Shown here in pieces: positions 8,564 through 15,685 of a stretch of DNA of 64,000 nt. The stretch comes from DASTCZ01 sp963704455 (GTDB taxonomy: Bacteria; Acidobacteriota; Terriglobia; Acidiferrales; UBA7541). The stretch is from assembly GCA_963704455.1 (NCBI GenBank), contig OY969905.1, forward strand, positions 3,410,001 to 3,474,000. Reading direction: 5' to 3'. Made by a program: the position numbers and the translations under genes. Under the pieces are notes generated by a model, which was given only the letters and a program-made list of their open reading frames with translations, searched no databases and was not told the origin of the DNA. How positions within the stretch are numbered: position 1 is the first letter of the stretch; each line of letters begins with the position of its first letter.

Positions 8564-9007
8564 ATGATGACGGATATTTTGCAAGATTTAGTTGACTTAG
8601 TTATTATCATTTTTGCGATTTCCTGTTTTTTCTACTTGCGACGTAAACGTGCTTCCAAATTAGAGTGGGTAGCGATAATCGTCTCAATTGTAGGGTTGCT
8701 TCTCGTAAATCCGATTTCGGACTTCTTATGGAAGCCGAAGAACAGCGGTGGTCTGTGGAAATTGTGCATAGCCGTTTGGGTCTTGGTCTTATTAGCGGCC
8801 GCATGGGGATTCTACAAGAGCGGAGCGATCCGAGTCTTCCCAATCTTCGCGGTTGGACATTCGATTGTAATGGCGGACGTGGCACTAATCGTTTACTTGA
8901 GATTGTTCACGTTTTACTTATTTCTCGCAATAGGGATGGCATTCATCTTGGCCTGTATCCCTCTTGTCAGACAGAATCGACAATCGAGTTTCCCTGGCAG
9001 TACTTAG
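8564..9007 (+). CDS. Small multi-span membrane protein, candidate immunity protein of the RHS effector
   Basis: The frame is open from a TTG at 8513, but the ATG at 8564 (147 residues, MMTDILQDLVDLVIIIFAIS) is the more natural start, with GAGGA at 8546-8550 upstream. Hydrophobic segments lie at about residues 8-25, 34-50, 64-83 and 90-131 (one or two spans), giving four or five membrane spans with a basic loop RRKRASK after the first. No family is recognised. It starts about 60 bases after the RHS stop on the same strand and is visibly AT-richer than its neighbours, as toxin/immunity cassettes often are. An immunity role is inferred from position, size and topology only. Confidence 0.7.
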   Translation: MMTDILQDLVDLVIIIFAISCFFYLRRKRASKLEWVAIIVSIVGLLLVNPISDFLWKPKNSGGLWKLCIAVWVLVLLAAAWGFYKSGAIRVFPIFAVGHSIVMADVALIVYLRLFTFYLFLAIGMAFILACIPLVRQNRQSSFPGST

Positions 9008-9194
9008 TCCGCTGGCTTACGTATTAGCTTGGTACGCGGAACTTGGATGCGCTTATTCGGATACTCATTTTGTGGAAATAACTCAATTCTGAAATTACAC
9101 ATATTGGCACAAGCTCAACGAAGTACCATAATTCTAGCGCTGTCAGGTATGGCTTGACATGACAGTCAAAGACGCTTCAGGGAGGGCTGACAAA

Positions 9195-9656
9195 ATGAAA
9201 AGAAACCTTGGATTGGTGGCGTTCTTAATCGGGGCGGCTTTTTATTTCCAAACGGTCAATGCGCAAGTCGTTCAAGTAAATGCCACAGGATTTGTGACGG
9301 ACACGCTTTCGGGGAAGCAGGGCGCGAACGCGCTGCACGCGGATGCGGCGAAGCGAAACGTACAGGCGGGGATGGCGATGTACGCCGTCTATGACGAGGC
9401 CACTGAGAAGCTCTACGTCTTGCAGCCGCAAGGGACGGGTGAGGCTTACGTGGGCCAGCGCCTGACGGTGTCGGGGACGCTTGCGCCGAGCGCAATGCAA
9501 CACGCCGGGCAGGGAGTGGATCCTCAATCAGGGCAGGCAGTGAATTTTCATCACGTGGGGCAGGATTCGTCAACGCCGATTGGCGGAGTGCTGACGATCT
9601 CCTCGATTGCGGTGGCGAATCCAGGCCCGCCTGCGAATGCGCCCGGCACGCAATAG
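9195..9656 (+). CDS. Small secreted protein of unknown function
   Basis: About 153 residues from the ATG at 9195, chosen because GGAGGG lies at 9181-9186; an ATG at 9159 is in frame but would put extra residues before the signal peptide. The N-terminus MKRNLGLVAFLIGAAFYF...VNAQ is a good Sec signal. The mature part contains KLYVLQPQGTGEAYVGQRLTVSGTLAPSAM, similar in style to small OB-fold-like or stand-alone beta-barrel periplasmic proteins, and ends in a Pro/Ala/Gly-rich tail. No catalytic motif is seen. It lies downstream of the RHS cassette with about 190 bases between, and need not be part of it. Confidence 0.7.
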   Translation: MKRNLGLVAFLIGAAFYFQTVNAQVVQVNATGFVTDTLSGKQGANALHADAAKRNVQAGMAMYAVYDEATEKLYVLQPQGTGEAYVGQRLTVSGTLAPSAMQHAGQGVDPQSGQAVNFHHVGQDSSTPIGGVLTISSIAVANPGPPANAPGTQ

Positions 9657-9742
9657 CGAGAGTGCATCGAAAAAGCGAGGCGTGGCATCTAATTTGTTGC
9701 TACCTGTCGCGCGGAACAGGCACTTTTTTACCTCGACGCTTG

Positions 9743-9762
9743 CCTGCCTACCGGCAGGCAGG
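9743..9762 (+). repeat. 20-bp palindromic element, copy 1
   Basis: CCTGCCTACCGGCAGGCAGG; the exact reverse complement of copy 5 at 10847-10866. It lies upstream of the first tRNA gene and can form a GC-rich hairpin. Confidence 0.75.
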
Positions 9763-9832
9763 CTGCTCACGCTGTGAAGGTGCTCGCAGTGGCGGGGTGG
9801 CACGCGACTTGCTCTGTTTAAGTAACTACCCC

Positions 9833-9859
9833 TTGCAATTGAACTTCCGGATTTGTTAT
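9833..9859 (+). promoter_or_regulatory. Weak promoter candidate for the tRNA-tuf operon
   Basis: TTGCAA at 9833-9838 and TGTTAT at 9854-9859, spacing 15, end 20 bases before the first tRNA gene. The position fits a stable-RNA promoter but the match is only fair. Confidence 0.3.
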
Positions 9860-9879
9860 CCTCTGTAGGTTTGCGCCAT

Positions 9880-9952
9880 GCTGGCGTAGCTCAGTTGGTA
9901 GAGCATCTGATTTGTAATCAGAGGGTCGGGGGTTCAAATCCCTCCGCCAGCT
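9880..9952 (+). tRNA. tRNA-Thr (anticodon TGT)
   Basis: A 73-base cloverleaf. The acceptor arms GCTGGCG (9880-9886) and CGCCAGC (9945-9951) pair. The D-arm has TAGCTCAGTTGGTAGAGC, the anticodon loop is TTTGTAA with TGT, and the T-arm has GGTTCAAATCC. CCA is not encoded. It is the first of four tRNA genes ahead of tuf. Confidence 0.96.
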
Positions 9953-10063
9953 GAGATTTTGCGTTGGGGCGGTCAGGGGGAAGTGTATCCCTTGAAGTGC
10001 GCGACTCGGAATTATCGCTGAGAATTGAGCGGACAAGTGTCTCTGGATTGCAAGAATGTGAAA

Positions 10064-10083
10064 CCTGCCTGTCGGCAGGCAGG
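10064..10083 (+). repeat. 20-bp palindromic element, copy 2
   Basis: CCTGCCTGTCGGCAGGCAGG, stem of eight base pairs with loop TCGG. It lies between tRNA-Thr(TGT) and tRNA-Tyr. Confidence 0.8.
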
Positions 10084-10133
10084 CCTGCAATCGGGGCGTG
10101 CGTCCCTTCATCGTCGTGAACTTTCCCCGTGCG

Positions 10134-10219
10134 GGACGGGTGGGTGAGTGGCTAAAACCAGCAGACTGTAAATCTGCCGCTCCTTGCGGGCTACGGAGGT
10201 TCGAATCCTCCCCCGTCCA
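10134..10219 (+). tRNA. tRNA-Tyr (anticodon GTA)
   Basis: An 86-base class II tRNA with a long variable arm. The acceptor arms GGACGGG (10134-10140) and CCCGTCC (10212-10218) pair, the anticodon loop CTGTAAA gives GTA, and the T-arm has GGTTCGAATCC. CCA is encoded at 10220-10222. Confidence 0.96.
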
Positions 10220-10235
10220 CCAGTCTGTGCGAAGA

Positions 10236-10255
10236 CCTGCCTGTCGGCAGGCAGG
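10236..10255 (+). repeat. 20-bp palindromic element, copy 3
   Basis: CCTGCCTGTCGGCAGGCAGG, identical to copy 2. It begins 14 bases after the CCA end of tRNA-Tyr. Confidence 0.8.
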
Positions 10256-10358
10256 AGTGTCGGCCCGAAGTCCGACGAAGCGAGATCCATAACAAGTATC
10301 CAGCGTGCGCGAAGCGCGTGGGACGAGCCGTCTGGTGGCGCATATCAAAAGTTCCGAG

Positions 10359-10377
10359 CCTGCCGTCCGGCAGGCAG

Positions 10378-10378
<1 letters not shown>
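10359..10378 (+). repeat. 20-bp palindromic element, copy 4
   Basis: CCTGCCGTCCGGCAGGCAGG, with two changes near the centre relative to copies 2 and 3. Its last base is the first base of tRNA-Thr(GGT), so it abuts the mature 5' end of that tRNA. Confidence 0.75.
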
Positions 10379-10450
<72 letters not shown>

Positions 10451-10513
10451 CCAGAATTTTGGCAAGTGTGAAGCGGATTGCGTCGTGGGGCAGAGGGGGA
10501 TTTTGAAAGACGG

Positions 10514-10585
10514 GCGGGGGTAACTCAACGGTAGAGTCTCGCTCTTCCAAGGCGATGGTTGCCGGTTCGAATCCGGTCCCCCGCT
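10514..10585 (+). tRNA. tRNA-Gly (anticodon TCC)
   Basis: A 72-base cloverleaf: acceptor GCGGGGG (10514-10520) with CCCCCGC (10578-10584), anticodon loop CTTCCAA, T-arm GGTTCGAATCC. CCA is encoded at 10586-10588. Its 3' half is repeated with an insertion at 10833-10888, and the GIY-YIG reading frame starts inside it. Confidence 0.95.
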
Positions 10586-10830
10586 CCAAATGGTTTGTTT
10601 ACGCTTTGCAGAGTGTGAGAGATGGCTGGCTGTACATCGAGATGGCGAAGGATGTTGATCGAAGATTGAAGGTGCATAATCAAGGCTACAACCGATCAAC
10701 GAAATCTCGCCGGCCCTTCAAATTAGTTTTTTGCGAAGAATGTGTGAGTGGAAAAGAAGCAAGGGCACGAGAGAAATTGTTGAAAAGTGGGAGTGGAAGG
10801 GAATTTTTAAGGGGGGAGATCGGTAGATAG
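10555..10830 (+). CDS. GIY-YIG nuclease-like ORF fused to the tRNA-Gly 3' end, probably decayed
   Basis: From 10591 the frame reads WFVYALQSVRDGWLYIEMAKDVDRRLKVHNQGYNRSTKSRRPFKLV and so on, which matches the small GIY-YIG (UPF0213-like) nuclease family of about 80-90 residues. These enzymes nick or cleave DNA through a conserved Tyr, Arg and Glu. The Arg (DRRL) and Glu (AREKLLKSG) are present, but the YIG triplet has become YIE, so activity is doubtful. No start codon lies directly before WFVY in frame; the nearest in-frame ATG, at 10555, is inside tRNA-Gly, so the listed 91 residues include ten or so encoded by the tRNA. A fragment of a second head (WFVYALLSERDS) follows the duplicated tRNA tail at 10893. 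Confidence 0.65.
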   Translation: MVAGSNPVPRSKWFVYALQSVRDGWLYIEMAKDVDRRLKVHNQGYNRSTKSRRPFKLVFCEECVSGKEARAREKLLKSGSGREFLRGEIGR

Positions 10831-10832
10831 TC

Positions 10833-10945
10833 GGCGATGGTTGCCGCCTGCCTGCCGGTAGGCAGGGTTCGAATCCGGTCCCCCGCTCCAAATGGTTTGT
10901 ATATGCACTGCTGAGCGAGCGCGACAGCGAGAAAAGATTTTCGTA
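10833..10945 (+). pseudogene. Duplicated tRNA-Gly tail plus truncated GIY-YIG head
   Basis: 10833-10845 and 10866-10900 repeat tRNA-Gly positions 10551-10598 essentially base for base, including the T-arm, acceptor strand, CCA and the first GIY-YIG codons. The copy is interrupted after TTGCC by a 20-base insertion (10846-10865) that is palindromic element 5. The frame after it reads WFVYALLSERDSEKRFSY then stop, a diverged GIY-YIG head. No 5' half of a tRNA is present, so it cannot make a tRNA. Confidence 0.7.
10847..10866 (+). repeat. 20-bp palindromic element, copy 5 (inserted in the tRNA-Gly tail copy)
   Basis: CCTGCCTGCCGGTAGGCAGG, the exact reverse complement of copy 1. Comparison with the intact tRNA-Gly shows it as a clean 20-base insertion between TTGCC and GGTTCGAATCC. 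Confidence 0.8.
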
Positions 10946-10961
10946 CTGAGGGAACAAGAAA

Positions 10962-12149
<1,188 letters not shown>

Positions 12150-12161
12150 CGGGACAGGACG

Positions 12162-12311
12162 ATGCGCGAAATCATCACATTGCAGTGCAACGAGTGCAAA
12201 AACCGGAACTACACGACCATGAAAAACCGGAAGAAACACACCGACCGGATGGAAACGAGCAAGTTCTGCAAATCGTGCCGGAAGCACACGCCGCACAAAG
12301 AGGTCAAATAA
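12162..12311 (+). CDS. rpmG: Ribosomal protein L33 (bL33)
   Basis: A 49-residue basic protein, MREIITLQCNECKNRNYTTM, of the 50S subunit. Two CxxC pairs (CNEC and CKSC) form the zinc-binding version of L33. It lies between tuf and tRNA-Trp on the same strand, its usual place ahead of secE-nusG. GGACAGG at about 12152-12158 serves as ribosome-binding site. Confidence 0.96.
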   Translation: MREIITLQCNECKNRNYTTMKNRKKHTDRMETSKFCKSCRKHTPHKEVK

Positions 12312-12314
12312 TTT

Positions 12315-12386
12315 AGGGGAGTAGGTTCAACGGTAGACCGCCGGTCTCCAAAACCGGATGTGGGGGTTCGAATCCCTCCTCCCCTG
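12315..12386 (+). tRNA. tRNA-Trp (anticodon CCA)
   Basis: A 72-base cloverleaf: acceptor AGGGGAG (12315-12321) with CTCCCCT (12379-12385), anticodon stem CCGGT/ACCGG with loop CTCCAAA, T-arm GGTTCGAATCC. CCA is encoded at 12387-12389. It starts three bases after the rpmG stop, a common rpmG-trnW-secE arrangement. Confidence 0.96.
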
Positions 12387-12440
12387 CCACCTTGAGGGTT
12401 GGCGGAGAGACGGCGGGATGAGGCGAAGCGCGAGGCGGGG

Positions 12441-12743
12441 ATGTCCACGACACAGGCGACAAAATTGAACACGACACCTACACCTCCGGATCGTCCTCGT
12501 GAACCGGGCGGCCCGCGCACGCAATGGATTGAGAATATCCGGGAGCGTTTCAAGCGCGCGAGGCAATTTCTGCACGAAGTTCGCGCGGAAATGAAGCTGG
12601 TGGTTTGGCCCACATCCACCGACGTTCGCAGCACCACGCTGGTCGTCATTATGACCACGATTATTTTCGCGGTGTTTCTCTGGGCCGTGGACAGCGGCGC
12701 AACACGTGTCGTAGCGCGAGTCTTAAAGGCGTATCGCCACTAA
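12441..12743 (+). CDS. secE: Preprotein translocase subunit SecE
   Basis: About 100 residues from the ATG at 12441 (MSTTQATKLNTTPTPP); an in-frame TTG at 12399 would begin almost at the tRNA end and is unlikely. A proline-rich N-terminus is followed by the conserved amphipathic helix RARQFLHEVRAEMKLVVWPT and a single membrane span (TTLVVIMTTIIFAVFLWAV). SecE clamps SecY in the translocon. Its place before nusG is the standard order. Confidence 0.93.
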   Translation: MSTTQATKLNTTPTPPDRPREPGGPRTQWIENIRERFKRARQFLHEVRAEMKLVVWPTSTDVRSTTLVVIMTTIIFAVFLWAVDSGATRVVARVLKAYRH

Positions 12744-12772
12744 TCGTGGAAACGCGGAGCGAAATAGAACGC

Positions 12773-13306
12773 ATGGCGAAGCAGTGGTTCATCATCCATA
12801 CGTATTCCGGCTTTGAGCGGAAGGTGAAGGAAAGCCTCGAAGGCCGCGTCGCCGCGTTCGGTTTGCAAGAGAAGATCGGCCAGGTCCTGATCCCCACCGA
12901 AGACGTGGTGGAAGTGCGCGGCGGGAAAAAAGTCACCGCGACGCGGATGTTTTATCCGGGCTACGTGCTGGTCGAGATGGAAATGGACGACTACACCTGG
13001 CACGTCGTGAGGAACACGCCGAGGGTGACGGGCTTTGTCGGTTCCGGGCAGACGCCGACGCCGCTTACCGACCAGGAAGTGCAGGACATTATTCACCGGG
13101 CGGCGAGCCCGGCCGAACGGCCAAAACCGAAGTTGAAGTTTGAGCGCAACGAGCAGGTGCGCATCGTGGACGGGCCGTTTGCGAATTTCACCGGCGTGGT
13201 GGAAGAAGTAAATTCGGACCGCAGCACTCTGAAGATTTCCGTGACGATTTTCGGGCGCTCGACGCCTGTTGAATTGGATTTTATGCAGGTCGAAAAGATC
13301 GCCTAG
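12773..13306 (+). CDS. nusG: Transcription termination/antitermination factor NusG
   Basis: A 177-residue protein starting MAKQWFIIHTYSGFERKVKE. The NGN domain covers about residues 1-115 and the KOW domain about 125-177 (EQVRIVDGPFANFTGVVEEV). NusG binds RNA polymerase, lowers pausing, and links to Rho or ribosomal S10. The frame is open upstream to 12605 across secE, but the ATG at 12773 gives the family's normal start. It lies 29 bases after secE and 28 before rplK. Confidence 0.97.
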   Translation: MAKQWFIIHTYSGFERKVKESLEGRVAAFGLQEKIGQVLIPTEDVVEVRGGKKVTATRMFYPGYVLVEMEMDDYTWHVVRNTPRVTGFVGSGQTPTPLTDQEVQDIIHRAASPAERPKPKLKFERNEQVRIVDGPFANFTGVVEEVNSDRSTLKISVTIFGRSTPVELDFMQVEKIA

Positions 13307-13334
13307 CGCGGCGGCGCAGCAGGGGAAACGGGAA

Positions 13335-13763
13335 ATGGCAAAGAAAGTTCAAGCAATACTGAAGCTGCAGGTTCCGGCCGGGAAGGCCGCACCTTCGCAG
13401 CAATTGGGCACCGCGCTCGGGCCGCAGGGCGTCAACATCATGGATTTCTGCAAGCAATTCAACACACGCACCGCGAAAGATTCCGAGGGGATGGTCACCC
13501 CCGTGGTGATCACGGTCTATAGCGACCGCACATTCACTTTTGTGACCAAGACTCCGCCCGCTTCGGAACTCCTGAAGCGCGCGGCGAATATCGTGAAGGG
13601 TTCCGCGGAACCGAACCGCAACAAGGTTGGGAAAGTCACGAAAAAGCAGGTTGAGGATATCGCGCGCACGAAAATGCCGGACTTGAATACCACGAGCCTC
13701 GAATCGGCGGTGCGTACCGTTGCGGGAACAGCCCGCAACATGGGCATTGAAGTGGAGGGCTAG
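13335..13763 (+). CDS. rplK: Ribosomal protein L11 (uL11)
   Basis: A 142-residue protein, MAKKVQAILKLQVPAGKA, of the GTPase-associated centre of the 50S subunit. Typical phrases are PSQQLGTALGPQGVNIMDFCKQFN in the N-terminal domain and RTVAGTARNMGIEVEG at the C-terminus. The ATG at 13335 has GGGGAAACGGG upstream. It is separated from rplA by only five bases. Confidence 0.97.
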   Translation: MAKKVQAILKLQVPAGKAAPSQQLGTALGPQGVNIMDFCKQFNTRTAKDSEGMVTPVVITVYSDRTFTFVTKTPPASELLKRAANIVKGSAEPNRNKVGKVTKKQVEDIARTKMPDLNTTSLESAVRTVAGTARNMGIEVEG

Positions 13764-13768
13764 GCAAA

Positions 13769-14482
13769 ATGAGCCGCAAGCCAGGAAAGAAAACCGCGAT
13801 TGCACGCAAGCTGGTTGAGGCGCGCCCTCACTCACTCGCTGAGGCTGCCGCGATTTTGAAGAAGGCGCACTTCGTTAAGTTTGACGAGACGGTTGAAATT
13901 GTTGTGAACCTTGGCGTTGACCCGAAGCATTCCGACCAGATGGTCCGCGGAACGGTGGTGCTGCCAAACGGATTGGGCAAGTCGAAGCGCGTGCTCGTGA
14001 TTGCCGGCGGAGAGAAGGTCAAGGAAGCGCAGGAAGCGGGCGCGGATTTTGTTGGTGGCGAAGATATGGTGGAGAAGATTCAGGGGGGCTGGACGGATTT
14101 TGACGCCGTCATCGCCACGCCGGACATGATGAAGTCGGCTGGAAAGCTCGGGAAAGTTCTCGGGCCGCGCGGCTTGATGCCCAACCCGAAGACCGGCACG
14201 GTTACGTTTGAAGTCGCCAGGGCCGTCAAGGAAGTGAAGGCGGGCAAAGTTGAGTTCCGCGTGGATAAGGCGGGCATCGTCCATTCGGCTATCGGCAAGA
14301 TCAGTTTTGATGCCGATAAACTCGCGGAAAACGCGCAGGCGCTTCTCGGCGCGGTGGTGAAGGCAAAGCCCGCAGCGGCAAAGGGCAAGTACGTGAAGAA
14401 GGTAACGCTGACTTCCACGATGGGCCCCGGAATCCTGATTAACGAAGCCGAAGTTGAATCAGCCACGGCGGTGGCGGCGTAA
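13769..14482 (+). CDS. rplA: Ribosomal protein L1 (uL1)
   Basis: A 237-residue 50S protein of the L1 stalk. The signature GLMPNPKTGTVT is present, as are KHSDQMVRGTVVLPNGLGK and the C-terminal STMGPGILIN. In many bacteria L1 also represses translation of the L11-L1 mRNA. It sits in the standard rplK-rplA-rplJ-rplL order, with 18 bases before rplJ. Confidence 0.97.
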   Translation: MSRKPGKKTAIARKLVEARPHSLAEAAAILKKAHFVKFDETVEIVVNLGVDPKHSDQMVRGTVVLPNGLGKSKRVLVIAGGEKVKEAQEAGADFVGGEDMVEKIQGGWTDFDAVIATPDMMKSAGKLGKVLGPRGLMPNPKTGTVTFEVARAVKEVKAGKVEFRVDKAGIVHSAIGKISFDADKLAENAQALLGAVVKAKPAAAKGKYVKKVTLTSTMGPGILINEAEVESATAVAA

Positions 14483-14500
14483 GCACGGCGGAGATTCGGA

Positions 14501-15058
14501 ATGAAAAAGCGCAGCGATAAGGAAAAAGACGTCGACCAGTTGAAGACCGAGCTGGCTCGCGTCTCGACCGTGATCCTGACGACGTTTAAGGGAATCACTG
14601 TCGAAGACGACACCAAGCTGCGACGCACGGTTCAATCTGTTGGGGGGAAATACCGCGTTGTAAAGAACACCCTGGCGGAGCGCGCTGGCGCGGGAACTTC
14701 CGCAGAACCCCTGCTGAAGAATCTTGCGGGGAACAATTCGATCGCGTATACCGCAACGGATCCCGTCGCGCTCGCGAAGGCGCTTACCAAGTTTGCGAAA
14801 GACGTGCCGGCGTTTAAGTTTCAAGCGGGGGTGGTTGAAGGCCGCGTGCTTTCGATTGCGGATATCCAGCAACTCGCGCTGCTGCCGTCCAAGGAAGAGC
14901 TGTACGGAAAGATCATGTTCCTGATTAACGCGCCTGCGCAGCGGATTGCGACAGTACTCTCGGCCGTCACGCGCAATATGGCAGTGGTGATCAACGAAGC
15001 GGCCAAGGCCGAAAAATTTGGGGGCGGCGGGTCTGAACCTGCACCCGTTTCCCAATAA
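14501..15058 (+). CDS. rplJ: Ribosomal protein L10 (uL10)
   Basis: A 185-residue stalk-base protein that binds L7/L12 dimers. The N-terminal domain has VSTVILTTFKGITVEDDTKLR and GKYRVVKNTLAERA; a helical C-terminus follows and ends in a Gly/Pro/Ser-rich tail. The gap to rplA is just 18 bases, so the long L10 leader with its autogenous control site found in E. coli is absent here. Confidence 0.96.
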   Translation: MKKRSDKEKDVDQLKTELARVSTVILTTFKGITVEDDTKLRRTVQSVGGKYRVVKNTLAERAGAGTSAEPLLKNLAGNNSIAYTATDPVALAKALTKFAKDVPAFKFQAGVVEGRVLSIADIQQLALLPSKEELYGKIMFLINAPAQRIATVLSAVTRNMAVVINEAAKAEKFGGGGSEPAPVSQ

Positions 15059-15096
15059 CCCGGGTTTGAATTCTTCTGAAGGAGAGGAAAGAGGCG

Positions 15097-15477
15097 ATGG
15101 CTAACAAGGTGGAAGCAATACTCGAGGAGATCAAGGGGCTGACGTTGCTCGAAGCCGCCGATCTGGTCAAGAAGATGGAAGAGACCTTCGGCGTTTCCGC
15201 GGCTGCGGCAGTGGTTGCCGGAGGCGGGCCAGCGGCGGGGGCTGCTGCACCTGCCGCGGAAGAGAAAACGGAATTCTCCGTCGTTCTCACTGAAGTGGGC
15301 GGGAACAAGATCAACGTCATCAAAGTCGTCCGGGAAGTGACCAGCCTCGGCTTGAAAGAAGCCAAGGACCTGGTGGACGGCGCGCCCAAGCCGGTCAAGG
15401 AAGGCGTCAACAAGGACGAGGCTGCTTCGATCAAGAAAAAGTTCGAAGACGCCGGCGCCAAAGTCGAAATCAAGTAA
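15097..15477 (+). CDS. rplL: Ribosomal protein L7/L12 (bL12)
   Basis: A 126-residue acidic stalk protein. The N-terminal dimer domain (about 1-35) is joined by an Ala/Gly hinge (AAAAVVAGGGPAAGAAAPAA) to the C-terminal factor-binding domain with KINVIKVVREVTSLGLKEAKDLVDGAPK. GGAGAGG upstream gives the start at 15097. It is the last ribosomal gene before a 208-base spacer and rpoB. Confidence 0.97.
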   Translation: MANKVEAILEEIKGLTLLEAADLVKKMEETFGVSAAAAVVAGGGPAAGAAAPAAEEKTEFSVVLTEVGGNKINVIKVVREVTSLGLKEAKDLVDGAPKPVKEGVNKDEAASIKKKFEDAGAKVEIK

Positions 15478-15495
15478 CCGAATCGGCCCTCTTCG

Positions 15496-15521
15496 GCGGC
15501 TCCGCTTATTCACAGAGCCGC
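15496..15521 (+). promoter_or_regulatory. Hairpin in the rplL-rpoB spacer
   Basis: GCGGCTC (15496-15502) pairs with GAGCCGC (15515-15521) around a 12-base loop. In other bacteria this spacer holds an attenuator or RNase III site that lowers rpoBC expression. No U-run follows, so a processing or pausing role is more likely than termination. The rest of the spacer (to 15685) shows nothing recognisable. Confidence 0.35.
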
Positions 15522-15685
15522 AGCGGAAGGATTTGTATTACGCACGCTTCAGGCCGCGACACAGGAACCTTCAGACGAGTCCTGCCGGGACGCCGCTCTG
15601 TGGTGTCTCCGGGCAGAGAGAGCTTCCCGGCTCTCCTTGCCGCAGGCGCGTCCCGCACACCCGCACGGACATGAGGTAAAAGAGA

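Noticed and set aside
9154..9180. TTGACA at 9154 as promoter of the small secreted protein at 9195
   Set aside because: No -10-like hexamer at 16-18 bases; it lies within a short TGTCA/TGACA repeat instead.
14483..14500. L10-leader autoregulatory structure before rplJ
   Set aside because: The gap to rplA is only 18 bases, too short for the known leader.
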